Shown here: positions 10,560-20,599 of the stretch, in pieces
Numbering within the stretch: the first letter of the stretch is position 1
Layout: every line of letters starts with the position of its first letter
Origin: Pollenia angustigena
Lineage: Eukaryota; Arthropoda; Insecta; Diptera; Polleniidae
Reading direction: 5' to 3'
NCBI GenBank assembly: GCA_930367215.1
Contig: OV884056.1
Span: forward strand, 90,345,285 to 90,409,284
Length of the DNA stretch: 64,000 nt
Program-made: the position numbers and the translations under genes
The notes under the pieces: generated by a model
Seen by the model: the letters and a program-made list of their open reading frames with translations, nothing else
The model's database searches: none
What the model was told of the DNA's origin: nothing

Positions 10560-11100
10560 TCATCCAAAAGCGAGGAAATTAGTTTTTACACGAGTGAAAG
10601 GAGAAGCAGTTTCAAGCAGGTTTCAACCGTATGCGAAGTCATGATAATAAGCCGAAGCAATCCGAAAGCAAAATAACGATGGCGCCTAGGTAATGCTCTC
10701 TATTTGATGCGACCAGACACTCAGTTATTATGAGCTGCTGAAATCGGACCAAGTGATCACCTGTACCGAACACAATTTATTCGTTTGGCGAAAAATGCTC
10801 GTAATATGCCATGAAGCCATGTTTTCATAATGAAAACGCTAAGCAACAATTTGTAGGAACAGTTAAAAAAATAGTGATTGGGAAGTTTTACCTTACTCCG
10901 TCTAATAGTCAAGGCTTTGCCTAGTCGGACCACCACTTACCGAAACACACTTTATATTTCAGAACAGGATATCGGAAATTAGTTTGATTCGTTATTGGAT
11001 GCATAATATGAGCAGTTCATTTGGGGGTAGTAGCGATATGATGCCACAAAGATGGATAACGGTCATAGCAAAAGATGACCAACACTTTGAATAGTTTAAT
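10560..11100 (+). pseudogene. Heavily decayed mariner transposase remnant
   Basis: Recognisable only in pieces across frames: SYYELLKSD near 10728 (compare the YYELL block of mariner), SDHHLP near 10930 (compare APSDYHLF), and a C-terminal MMPQRW-I-VIAKDDQHFE followed by a stop near 11093 (compare LPERW..V...GQYFE). Many stops. It appears older than the other mariner remnants here. Confidence 0.6.
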
Positions 11101-11369
11101 CTCGTACCAATGTATACAATGCACAATTTAAATTTGCCAAACGACCTGCAATATTAAGTAATTCGCTCTTAATTATTAAGTCATATTCAATGGCTAAGAT
11201 CACCAGCAGTCGTATTCTGTAATTCGCTTAGCTAAAGATAAATCTCGATCCCTAAAATGCTTTAGAGAATACAAAATTTAAAAATTTTAACGATGGCAGT
11301 AAAAGCTAAAATTGCGGCGAATTAAAGTTGTATGGCATTGTCAAATTTAGCAATGCAGAATAAGGCTGC

Positions 11370-11950
11370 AGGTTCTGTCATTATATTAGTCATAGTAAAT
11401 GGTCATAGTCATACTGACTGTGATACTACTTGTAATCTGTAATTAATGGTTATAGTCATAGTAACTTTTAAGGTCATGGTCAAAGGGCATTGTCAATAGT
11501 AAAAGTCAGAACAGAAGTCATAGCCAAAAGTCAATATTCATAGCCAATAATCATAATCAATATACAGATTTAGACTCAATGGTCGTCATAGTATTTTCTT
11601 TTGGTGTCCCTCCGAAAACTCGTATACGTTCAGACGTTACGTTTACCAGCTTCAATTTAACGTTTTAGTCTTAAATTCAAATTTAACTACTCAATTTTTA
11701 CAATTCACATTAAAGAGGACATCAAATTATTGCTTGATTTCACACTTCTTGCGACACTGTTTACCCATTTGTCCGTAATCTACGGTTTCAATAAATATTT
11801 CTTTACGACCTGTCGCATAGTTTGAATCTGGTTATAGCCATTGCCTTATGTTATAGGCAAATGTCAAAGGCAATAGCCATAATCAATCGTTCATAGTCAG
11901 TAGTTAATTGACAGTTGATTGGCATAGTCAATTAAATAATGAATATGTCA
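11370..11950. repeat. Cryptically simple CATAGTCA-rich region
   Basis: Short related words (GGTCATAG, CATAGTCAT, AAGTCATAGCC, CAATAGCCATAATCA) recur many times without a fixed period, consistent with replication slippage. No ORF. Confidence 0.6.
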
Positions 11951-12886
11951 CCACAGTCTCAATCGCGAGTATAGGTTATTAATCATGTAGGCCCACTGTT
12001 CTATGGTATGTTATCACAGCCGATTTCATTAGCGTAATTTGAATGAAATTATCTCGCCACTCCTATTTGGTCAGATTGTTGTCATTTTAATTTATATAAA
12101 TTTCATTATTTGTTGTTGTAAATATTCATAGTAGTTTTTATTATCAACTTATAGTTATGCAGTTATTTTATTTTCATTTCACTTTGATTTGATTTGATTT
12201 GACACTATTTAAGTGCGTAGATTAAAAAAAAACAACCACAAAAAAAACAACCACAAAAAAAACAATAAAAAAATCAGTTTAAATATTCTAGAATCTAGAT
12301 TCTTTTACTACAAATACGAACGAAAATTTACAATAAGTGCGTCAATTATAATTGCTGGTAAATGGCTTGAAACATCAAATGCATTCGCAGTTTTTCTCCT
12401 CCTTGCAAAAAAAAAAAAAAACAATGAAAAAATCATCAATCAAGTTGTAACTGTACATTGATCTATTTAATTATTAATAGTATTGCTATTGTCAATTATT
12501 GATTTATTTATGAAACGTATCAAACAAAAAGTTTTCTTAATAGTTTTGTTTTATTATTTAATTGAACTTCTTTTGCTTGTTTTATTAAAAAGTTTCATTA
12601 TTGTTGATGTTAAATTCAAAATGTGTAGATTTCATTGCCAATAGAGTCAGTTCCATTTCTACATTTGAATAGATTTATAAAATATTAAAATAAATGTTTA
12701 CTTGCTTCTTCGTTTTTTATTTTATTTGCTTTAGGTGACTCTTAAGTCTTTATCATAAAACACTTGTCTTTTAAATACGGTAGAATTATTATTGTCGTGG
12801 GGACAGCAATATTTAAAGCATGAAATGCTATAACTAACCATAATTAGAGCAAGAATTTGTATTATTTGTTTTTCAATATTTACTTA
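11951..12886. other. AT-rich stretch with a short microsatellite
   Basis: Contains three and a half copies of a 14-nt unit, AAAAAAAACAACCAC, near 12225-12268. The ORF at 12213-12461 is created by this repeat and is not considered a gene. Confidence 0.5.
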
Positions 12887-13045
12887 GGGTGTGTGTGAAA
12901 CGGTAGCAAAGTTCTATGGTGAATTAAAATTTCTACGCTAATGTCAAAATTTATACTAACCCCCAGGGCTAGTGAAATTTTATTCACCTCAACAGTGTCA
13001 AAATTTTACTTCCATGAGTACTTTGCTACCGTTTCACTCACACCC
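12887..13045. mobile_element. Tourist-like MITE, 159 bp, TTA duplication
   Basis: TIRs GGGTGTGTGTGAAACGGTAG and GGGTGTGAGTGAAACGGTAG (inward), continuing to GCAAAGT. Flanked by TTA (12884-12886 and 13046-13048). GGG-starting ends plus a TTA target are what PIF/Harbinger (Tourist) MITEs show. Confidence 0.9.
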
Positions 13046-13419
13046 TTATTAATAAATACGTCAAAAAGATATGATATATTGGTGGTACAAATAAGTTCTA
13101 CCCCTTATCGAATTAGAAGAGCGCTTAACGCCTTTATAGCGCAGAGATACAGCTTTTTTTTTTGCATTTAAATCAGGTAGATACGACCACTTCTTATCGC
13201 TTTCTAACAAAAAGTGGAAATGTGTAAATAAGGAGTTGGTTGCCTTGAGAGAAACCAGTGGATATGTGAGTAAAAACCGTTATACGGAAATTTACTTCCG
13301 GCAATGGCATGACATTTAATAAAGAACTTGAATAATATTGATTTTTACACAGTCGCAAGTCTAATCAAGCTGGGTTATGTTCTGGTAAAGCGAATTCGAG
13401 TACGCAGAATTGTAAAGTA

Positions 13420-13740
13420 TGGTCAGTGCTAAGTAAGACCAATTGTAATTCACTAACAGGCAGGAGTAAGATCTGCTTTAGAACCATGATGGGTATTATA
13501 ATGGGCCACTGTATGATATACAGGATGGAGGTGGTAATAGGATCTGATTCGTCGAATTAATGCAGGTTGTGCGAGGACGCAGAGGAGATAAGGACACTTG
13601 AGCACATTCAGTGTCATCGTCCTTAACTACAGAGCAGAAGTCTAGGTATGTTGGAAAAAGTCTCGTGCCGTGGGCTCGAGAATCTAACGGTATTCTTAAG
13701 GTTGTATAACAGGCGACAGAGGACTGGGTATATGTAGGGC
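13420..13740 (+). pseudogene. Non-LTR retrotransposon ORF2 C-terminal fragment (Cys-His tail)
   Basis: Reads LTGRSKICFRTMMGIIMGH, then after one stop CRLCEDAEEIRTLEHIQCHR. The spacing C-x2-C-x10-H-x3-C matches the zinc-knuckle-like tail of jockey/R1/LOA-type ORF2 proteins, which follows an LTGH motif. The text after 13625 continues in another frame to about 13740. It is a decayed fragment with no upstream polymerase. Confidence 0.68.
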
Positions 13741-14089
13741 TATTGTGTTGAGTATGGGGTTTTGTTTAGTCCGATAATATCTTCCACTGTAACTTACGCT
13801 TTCGCTCCTTATTTTCTTTTCTTCTTAGTACTCTTTTACTAACTAAGCCGTAACAATGGAACTATTGGTTTCTGGGAATGGGTGTGAAGATTGACTTCGC
13901 ACTCTTTACCTAACCTAACTTTAAGCGCTGAATGCAAATGTAATATGAAGACTATATAATGCGTTGACTCGAAAAATCGTGATGTGAACCTCCTGCTTCG
14001 GAGTTTGTTGCAATAAAAAACGAGCAGGAATGCTGTATTCGGCGATGCGATACCCTTAACCTTGGTGCGATAAGTATAGAAAGTTATGT

Positions 14090-14690
14090 AAATACCATTC
14101 TTTAGATATAAATAAATATATTTTGTGACACGCCTACTTCTCCAATCCCGCCCACATTTTGTCGGATATTGTGTATTGATAACCAAGATGCTTGTACCTA
14201 ATTTAAACTTTGGGTCTTTCCATCCTCTAGATATATAGAAAGAAGTCTACACTAACGACCATCACGCTATGCCCCCGGGGGCCGAGCACTTTTCGTGAAT
14301 TTCACACACACAGAACACGAAGGCTAACGAAACAATTGTAAAAAGCCATAATTTTAAAAAACAAGAACAAAACACATAGTTAATGTCTCAAACGAGTAAA
14401 TTTATTTTCCTCTCTTTGCACTCACCACTACATACACATTTTTAACTGTCTGATCTACACTGTCTTTGTGCGACAGCTGCCACGCCCAATTCCCCGATCC
14501 CGCCCACAGAAGAAGTGTACAATATTTCTTTAACCGTTTCTTAGATATAAATAAATCTATTTTGTGCTTCGCCCACTCCTCCAATCGCGCCCACATTTTG
14601 TGTATTGATAACCAAAATGTTTGTGCCTAATTTGGAAACATTGGCGCTTGCCATTCCTCAGATATATATTAAAAATAGAATAAAAAACAA
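14090..14690. repeat. Imperfect direct duplication around a hAT insertion
   Basis: The text at 14100-14240 (AGATATAAATAAAT, CTCCAATCCCGCCCACATTT, TGTATTGATAACCAA, AATTT, TCTAGATATAT) recurs at 14540-14670 with substitutions. The element at 14254-14453 sits after the first unit. Origin unknown. Confidence 0.65.
14254..14453. mobile_element. hAT-type MITE with CCCCCGGGGG core, copy 1
   Basis: Nearly the same as 59013-59230 over about 190 bp, from ACGACCATCACGCTATG through GCCCCCGGGGGCCGAGCAC to ACATTTTTAACTGT. It is flanked by a perfect 8-bp duplication, tctacact (14246-14253 and 14454-14461). The right end lacks the terminal 20 bp present in the other copy, so this copy either ended at a shorter terminus or lost it. 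Confidence 0.8.
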
Positions 14691-14977
14691 AAACGACAAG
14701 GGATTTATGGGTATAATTAGAAGCAGTCGTTGTGTTTGCTCTTTTAGGAATCGATCTGGCTGAACTTCAATATCACACTTTAACGGAGTGTATATGAAAT
14801 AAATATTTAAGAACCTAATCCCCATAATTTCTGGGGTGTTCGGAAAGCCCATTTCAACATATTTCCGCGGACAGATGGACAGCGTTAAATCAACTTCGCT
14901 AGTTATAAGGACCTTATATACCTTATATGGTCTTATATCAACATTGGAGAAATAACATACGCCATGACAAACTTATA

Positions 14978-15013
14978 TACATCCTTTTACCTTCGGTGAA
15001 GGGTATAATAAAA
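14978..15013. repeat. Terminus of a dispersed repeat (CCTTCGGTGAAGGGTATAAT)
   Basis: The hairpin-forming ACCTTCGGTGAAGGGTATAA matches inverted the start of the 58924-59562 repeat (TTATACCCTTCACCGAAGGT). It probably closes the repeat that contains 14090-14690. Confidence 0.55.
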
Positions 15014-15405
15014 AAAAAGTTATTTAAAACGAATTACTACCTTTTGTGAGGAGGCTAAAATTTAAACTATGATACTTAGAATAGCTGAATTTGAAATCGA
15101 GATGGCCCGGTACGGCCATGGAAATATCTTTTTTTAATGTAAATATTTTGTATGGGACTTAAGGATTAAAAAGCTAAACCTAAGGTTTTGCCTTGAGTTG
15201 AAACTGTTAATTTTTTATTATGCCGAGATGCTATTTTTTTAGTGGCAACCTTTCTATGATTGTATTCACTCCTAGCATGGTCATAGTATTAGATAAAGGC
15301 TAAATGGAATATTACAAATCCACATAATTTCGCAATAATTTTTGTTATATTTACCATTATACATATCTCTAAAGAGAGTTTGGTATTAAACAGTATTTAT
15401 CTTAA
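15014..15405. other. No recognised feature
   Basis: AT-rich, without a supported ORF or inverted repeat. Confidence 0.35.
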
Positions 15406-15409
15406 CTTA

Positions 15410-16080
15410 ACCACACTGATATTGATGATGCCCTAACATCAGAATTGTGACATCAATGTTACTACAAATGGCATCAATGATGCAAAAAGTAACATCAATC
15501 CAATGACTAGCATCTTCGCACAATTTTGTAATTTTTTACGTGTCATCTATTTTATGACTATGGTGACATCAATTCGATGCCACATTTTGTATATTGTTAA
15601 CATTATTTTCATGATTACAATGTATTATAAGAAGCAAAAATTCCTACATTCTATTTTTTTAAATTACATAGTTAAAATACATCAAATTTTTAAAGAAGAC
15701 TAATTACAAAAACAATATGGGGCATGGTTGGTGTCTTATTTTTGATAGTTCTGCTGTAAACGAAGGTCGTAATTCAACAAACGTGAAACAAACATATGTA
15801 ACGGTTAAGTAAATAATAATAACCTCTCCCTTTGACTTAATGACAAACTGTCATTAAATTGATGCTAATGTGTCCTTTCTCCGATGTTACTGCGTCATCG
15901 CGCTGAAGACATGTTCGTCATTTCTGTGATGCCAATGTGTCATCCCATTGATGACATAATTTCATTTTTACCCTCATGACACTTTGGCCAAGTGATGTTA
16001 AGCTTGACATCACCATGATGAAAAGTGTCTTGGGGTCAAAAACGAAGTCACTTGTCATAGTACTGATGTCAAAATACATT
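15410..16080. repeat. Cluster of ACATCA/TGATGT motifs
   Basis: In the first half the words AACATCA, GACATCA, GGCATCA and CATCAAT recur at spacings near 17-25 nt in direct orientation. In the second half the complementary words TGATG, TGATGTCA, TGATGACA prevail. This gives a diffuse inverted arrangement with no sharp ends, and the gap between halves (about 15600-15830) lacks them. It is either a decayed foldback transposon or a regulatory cluster; it ends about 190 bp before a TATA box. Confidence 0.55.
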
Positions 16081-16272
16081 AGCGTTAAGACGCCTTTTGT
16101 ATCAGCGCATACACATTTAAATTCGTCTTAGCTTTTCAGTGATTAAAAGAATTCCTGCTTAAAAAACACATATCTACAAACAAGAAATATAGGCTAAACA
16201 AAGAAATAGATAAGCAAATGAATTATTGAAATAAACTTAACTCTAACACTTGAAATAATCACAAAATTTTAG

Positions 16273-16280
16273 TATAAATA
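16273..16280 (+). promoter_or_regulatory. TATA box of the small secreted-peptide gene
   Basis: TATAAATA lies 93 nt upstream of the ATG at 16373. A start near 16303-16310 (CTGTAGTCTA) would be at the usual 25-35 nt distance. It gives a leader of about 65 nt without an upstream ATG and with AAGAAA before the start codon. Confidence 0.6.
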
Positions 16281-16372
16281 CCGAGACCAAAAGGAAAGAT
16301 CTGTAGTCTAATTTAAAGTTGAATTGAATTTGTTAAAGCATTTTAAAACTGATCGAAAAATACAACAAGAAA

Positions 16373-16501
16373 ATGAAAATTTTACAAATTTTTATTTTGG
16401 GGCTTTTGTTAGCTTCGGCTTTGGTTGAAGGAGACGGTGGGATTACTACAAGAAAGCGAAAGAGCAAGTGGTTTATCCAAATGCAGGGAATGGGCAAATA
16501 A
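16373..16501 (+). CDS. Small secreted basic peptide, 42 residues, family unknown
   Basis: The ORF begins MKILQIFILGLLLASALVEG, a textbook signal peptide: K2, a hydrophobic core from I3 to L13, then small residues ASALVEG. Cleavage near residue 20 would release about 22 residues, starting DGG and containing the basic block RKRKSK, then WFIQMQGMGK. The mature part has six Lys/Arg, one Asp, one Trp and no Cys. A TATA box upstream and three AATAAA signals within 75 nt downstream support a single-exon gene. Size and layout resemble fly immune or accessory-gland peptides, but I recognise no family. No intron signals are needed. Alternative: a chance ORF in non-coding DNA. No obvious kB-type site was seen upstream. 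Confidence 0.55.
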   Translation: MKILQIFILGLLLASALVEGDGGITTRKRKSKWFIQMQGMGK

Positions 16502-16515
16502 AAAGAAGATGGAGA

Positions 16516-16575
16516 AATAAAAGGAACAAATTTGTAGCTACAAATCTTTGAAAATAAATGTAAATTTTTAATAAA
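16516..16575 (+). terminator. Poly(A) signals after the small peptide ORF
   Basis: AATAAA at 16516-16521, 16553-16558 and 16570-16575, all within 75 nt of the stop codon at 16499-16501. Because AT-rich DNA yields AATAAA often, this is supportive rather than decisive. Confidence 0.5.
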
Positions 16576-16627
16576 GATACAATTTTATTATTTTTTTGAT
16601 TATTTTGTTTTTAAAAATAAAAATAAA

Positions 16628-16768
16628 CTGCCTGTGGTCGCGTTCTAGACCCGCAAAAGTGACTCGTTCAACTTACATTTAAAACAAAAACAAAATTTCA
16701 ACATTTGTTTTTGTTTTAAATGTAAGTTACGCGAGTCACTTTTGTGCTCGCGTTCTACAAACAGGCAG
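16628..16768. mobile_element. Foldback MITE CTGCCTGT, 141 bp
   Basis: Almost the whole element is an inverted repeat with arms of about 65 bp: both arms run from CTGCCTGT through AAAAGTGACTCG to ACTTACATTTAAAACAAAAA, read inward, with a short loop near 16698. No clear target duplication. Confidence 0.85.
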
Positions 16769-16990
16769 TAAGTTATTGCTACATTTATTTAAAAGAATTT
16801 TAAATTGTGCTGATCTAACTAAAGTTACTTAATCGATTCACAAGATTGATGGCATATTACGTGATCCGTTCTGTTTTATACAGAACAGGGATAGGATTTT
16901 ATAAGTCGAGCTTAAATTAAGATTTTCTGGATAGTTTTTAAGTTTTGCAAGCTATACTGGCCCTCCCGATATGTCTGTAAACACCTCATC

Positions 16991-17211
16991 CAAGGCGAAT
17001 TTATTACAGGTGGTCTTAAAAGCCCTGCTGATAACATTTTTTAGCTTTATCATTGTTGGATGTCAAAATTTTGTTTATTATCTTAGTTTCTGTGTTGTTT
17101 TATTTCTGTTTTTGACATTGTACAATGATTTTACAAAAACAAATTGTTTGCGGTTTTTGTACGAGCTGTACTTGTTGTAGTACCGAGACTACCTGGGATG
17201 AATTCGCCTTG
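16991..17211. mobile_element. hAT-like MITE CAAGGCGAATT, copy 1
   Basis: Ends CAAGGCGAATTTAT and CAAGGCGAATTCAT (inward). The interior is the inverse of 52971-53172, for example GACATTGTACAATGATTT. The flanking 8-mers acctcatc and ccattatc agree at five positions only; the related element at 44567-44993 has a perfect 8-bp duplication. The ORF at 16971-17180 lies in it and is not coding. Confidence 0.78.
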
Positions 17212-17284
17212 CCATTATCCAAACCTTAAACTTGAATGCAAGTACTTAATTGTCACCTGAACTTTTATTCCTCTTTCAAAAAGA

Positions 17285-17560
17285 AGCTTGTATGGGGGCT
17301 TTTTGAAATTTTGAACCGATTCGCACCATTTTTCTTGTGTAAGCTAGAACCTTTGCGCCAAATTTTATCAAATTATCTTTAAAATTGCGACCTGTACATT
17401 GGGCACAAGGTTACATGGACAACCGGGCAGACATCTTTAGATCTACTCAGAAAGTGATTCTGAGTCGATCGGTATACTTTAAGGTTATATTAATATAACA
17501 CATCAGAACAAATGCATAATACTTTTTCCACTATTGTGGTGTGGGTACAAAAAACAATAT
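17285..17560 (+). repeat. 3' part of the AACAAGTAAGA dispersed repeat
   Basis: Shares with 830-1042 the segments CAAATTATCT, AAAATTGCGACCTGTAC, GCACAAGGTTACATGGACA, AGTGATTCT, GATCGGTATACTTTAAG, AATGCATAATAC and CCACTATTGTGGTGTGGGTA. Confidence 0.68.
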
Positions 17561-17579
17561 TGTCGTCAAATTGCTTCTA

Positions 17580-18489
17580 ACGGGTCTGCCATATAACTTT
17601 TTTTTTTGAAAATGCTATAAAAAAAACTACTGAATATTTTCTCAAATTTCTTTTTTTTATTTGAAAGTACAATCCTTCCTGGTTATAATGGAAAATAATT
17701 TCATTCAAATGGCCGCCTCGGCTTGCCATGCAGTAGCCTATACGATCGGTCCAATTTTTAAGCACATTATCGATTGTGTGCAGCTGTATTTCACCAATGG
17801 CTTCACGAATATTGTCCTTTAAAGCATCAATTGTCTCTGGTTTGTCGGCGTAACACTTATCTTTGATGGCACCCCATAAATAATAGTCCAACGGTGTCAA
17901 ATCGCAGCTCCGAGGTGGCCAAACAGCTCTGCGGCTGATAATGCGATCTTCAAAAACAGGGTGCAAAACATCGAGTATAGCTTCGGCTTTGTGGCACGTA
18001 GCGCCGTTCTGTTGAAACCAAATGTTGCCAATATCCTCCTCTTCAATTTTTGTGAACAAAAATTCGTTCAACATGGCCCGATAACGATTGCCATTGACTG
18101 TAACGGTCACTCCTTGCTCATTTTCGAAGCAAAATTGCCCAATTATGCCTGTGGACCAAAATTCGTACCAAACAGTGACTCGTTTGTGGTGCATCGGCTT
18201 TTAAATTTATCCGTGCGGGTTTTCTGTGCCTCGAATGCGACAATTTTGCTTGTTTACATACCAGCCAAGATCAAAATGAGCTTCATCTGAAAAGATGATT
18301 TTTTTGGCAAAACTGGCATCTTCTGTAAGTCGATCGCAGGCCCACTTAGCAAAGCGTTGTTCAAGCGTATGCACAACCATATTCGTTCAGCGGAAGGATA
18401 AAACTAATCTGTCAAATCAGACATGAGCTTAGTGTTACCATTCACGAAATAAGCACTAGTTGAAAAAAAACGTTAGATGGCGGACCCTT
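17580..18489. mobile_element. Rosa-like mariner element, 910 bp, TA duplication
   Basis: The ends pair as ACGGGTCTGCCATATAAC and AAGGGTCCGCCATCTAAC (inward), followed on both sides by a T-run. TA abuts each end (17578-17579 and 18490-18491). It is shorter than a full element (about 1.3 kb) because the N-terminal half of the transposase is missing. Confidence 0.85.
17680..18395 (-). pseudogene. Mariner-superfamily transposase, truncated and broken
   Basis: Read downward from about 18395: RFAKWACDRLTEDASFAKK, then IIFSDEAHFDL with the first catalytic Asp, WYVNKQNCRIRG, two stops near 18205-18212, then HHKRVTVW, GIIGQFCFENEQGVTVTVNG, WFQQNGATCH, WPPRSCDLTPLDYYLWG and GGHLNEIIFHY. The second catalytic Asp is Asn (QQNGA). 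Counting from that position to the Asp of PLD gives 39 intervening residues, compared with 41 in the element at 51305. The N-terminal DNA-binding domain is absent. It cannot be active. Confidence 0.88.
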
Positions 18490-18539
18490 TATAGTAGTTA
18501 TTCTAAGCAGTTTGAAATTAAAATCCATTAAAACCGGCT

Positions 18540-18979
18540 CAGTAGGATAAGAATCCATATGAGAAACCACCACTCTAAAAAATTGATAATATTGTTACAA
18601 AAATAACATTAATTGGACGAAATGCTCCGATGCTGATTAGATTTTGCATAAATTCGTTTTATATGACTTGATGCCCCATAGAAAGGCCACTCTTAAAAAC
18701 CACTTGATTACGCCTATAACCGTAACAAATTATGATACCCTGGTAAAAATTGGGCTGTCATAGTTACTATACGATTGAAATCATTATGCCGAATTTCACA
18801 GGCCCCATATAAAGCGTACTTTTAAAATAGACTGCAGAACGAATTCTGGAACTGTGATGTCAGTTTTATTCATTTGGGTTTATAATTTTTAATTTTAAAA
18901 ACCAATCCTGAAATATTCTAACTCTCGGTGGAGGGTATCAAAGATGCGGCACAGTCAAATAACGCACTTTTACTTGTTT
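18540..18979 (-). repeat. Dispersed repeat ending ACTTTTACTTGTTT
   Basis: The right end reads GGAGGGTATCAAAGATGCGG, CACAGTCAAATAACGCACTT and TTACTTGTTT. It parallels the ends at 59509-59562 and 40929-40981 (GGGTATAATAGATTCGGCAC and CTCTTACTTGTT). The inner part is degenerate. Confidence 0.55.
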
Positions 18980-19663
18980 TATTACCAAATTTATTAATTT
19001 CTTCTATAATTTGGTTTTGCGTTTTCAACCTCGTTAAAAACACGTCAGCAACAAACTTATTTCTAAAAGTTACGCATTTGTTTGCATTTCTTAAATAATT
19101 CAGATTACTTAATTTATCTTGACTACTAGTCACGCCTTGGAAGCACTAAAAAATTTTAGATGTGTTAAAAGAAACCAGAAACGCGATAACATTTTTTTTT
19201 TGTTTCAATTAAATTTTTTGTACAACTGCCAGGAAAAAATGACGATCACGTTTTTGATAAAAAATAATAAATAACAATTAAAGAAGTTAGTAGGGTACAA
19301 TGGCACGGGTAGCAAGTTGCAGGTTATAAAATTTTGCTAAATCTTGACTGGTACAATCAGTCCAATCAGTCAGTGTTACCACTAGCAAAATTGAAAATTA
19401 CACTTGAATGAAGCACAATTACCCGATTTAAATGAAATTACCCTGATATAGAATAAACGTTTTATTCCATAAACAAACGTTTATAAAAATTTATTTAAAG
19501 GAGCTAAAACTTAAAATAAAACACTTGGTTGCATGTATCAAGGGAAGGATCAAAATGTTAATTTCCGTTACTTTATATTGGATTTTTCAATCCCTATAAA
19601 ACTAGCGAAAGCATTAGCTGTCAATCGAACTGTCATATTACTCTCAATTCTCGACATTAATAA
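18980..19663. other. No recognised feature
   Basis: AT-rich with scattered short ORFs. The ORF at 18918-19133 on the minus strand overlaps the repeat end above and is not considered real. Confidence 0.35.
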
Positions 19664-20422
19664 CACTGTGATAGTTTTGACCCGAACAAAATTAACTTCG
19701 ATGAATCCTTTTCGAACTATAAGAGGGGAGTCTCCTGAGTGCGAAAGTACATTTGGAAGTGTCAAATTGGCTGCAGTTTTTGAGAAATTGGTATATATCC
19801 ATTTTTTATAAATATAACGTAGTCTGCGCTATTTAAAAAAATTTTATTCGACTGTATTAGTTTTTTTTTTTTGCCTTCTTAACTTTCTTTTGCGGAATGT
19901 TTTGACTTTTTTTTCAAATTTTGCGTAATTTAAACCATTAATGTCGATCAAAAGTAACGATTTTTATACATTTTTTCAGGTTTTTTAGCCATTTTATAAA
20001 GATTTTCCTAGCATATGCCTCAAGTTAAGCTTCAAAATCAAAATATTAGACTTTTATTTATTTATTTCGTTTTTGTTCTTAACAAAACAAAATAAACAAC
20101 TTATAAGAAGGACAAAAATAGACACCAGATTTGAAACTTTGCGCAGACTTGGCTATATCCATGGCTAAAAATGGTAATAAATCGTTACTTTTGATAGACA
20201 TTAATGGTTTAAATTACGTGACATTTTGAAAAAAAAGTCAAAAGCAAAGAAGGCAAAAAAACTAATACAGTCGAATAAAAATTTATGAAAAATGGATATA
20301 TACCGATTTCTCAAAAACTGGAGCCAATCTGACACTTCCAAATGTATTTTCGCACTCAGGGGACTTCTCCCTAATAGTTCGAAAATGATTCATCGAAGTT
20401 CATTTTTTCGACTATCACAGTG
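19664..20422. mobile_element. Long-TIR element CACTGTGATAG, 759 bp, TAA duplication
   Basis: Arms of about 230 bp. Both begin CACTGTGATAG and share AACTTCGATGAATC, TTTTCGAACTAT, CCTGAGTGCGAAA, GGAAGTGTCA and TTATTCGACTGTATTAG. TAA abuts each end (19661-19663, 20423-20425). ORFs on either arm mirror each other and are not genes. Confidence 0.88.
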
Positions 20423-20449
20423 TAATCAGTATGTTTTGGCAAATCATCA

Positions 20450-20530
20450 TGGATAGATTTATGGTTAAAGAACGCTACCAAGTATTCCAAATTTACTTAA
20501 AAAATCAGTCATCGATTTGCGAAACAGGTT
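20450..20530 (+). pseudogene. Possible N terminus of a mariner transposase
   Basis: MDRFMVKERYQVFQIYLKNQ followed by SSICETG and a stop resembles the first helix-turn-helix segment of rosa-like transposases (VKER..I...Y..N..S..ET). Only about 27 residues are legible. It sits between two unrelated repeats. Confidence 0.4.
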
Positions 20531-20599
20531 TGTGAATAAACAAAAAAATTAGGAAAATTTACCGTTTAATCGCTGGTGGAACCAACGGACAGCGTCTGA

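Noticed and set aside
11370..11950. CRISPR-like array of CATAGTCA words
   Set aside because: No fixed repeat length, no spacers of constant size, and the genome is eukaryotic.
12213..12461. ORF starting with KKNNHKKNNHKKNNKK
   Set aside because: Translation of a microsatellite.
16971..17180. Hydrophobic 69-residue ORF
   Set aside because: Lies within the CAAGGCGAATT MITE and follows its sequence.
17961..18290. 109-residue plus-strand ORF
   Set aside because: Antisense shadow of the mariner transposase on the minus strand.
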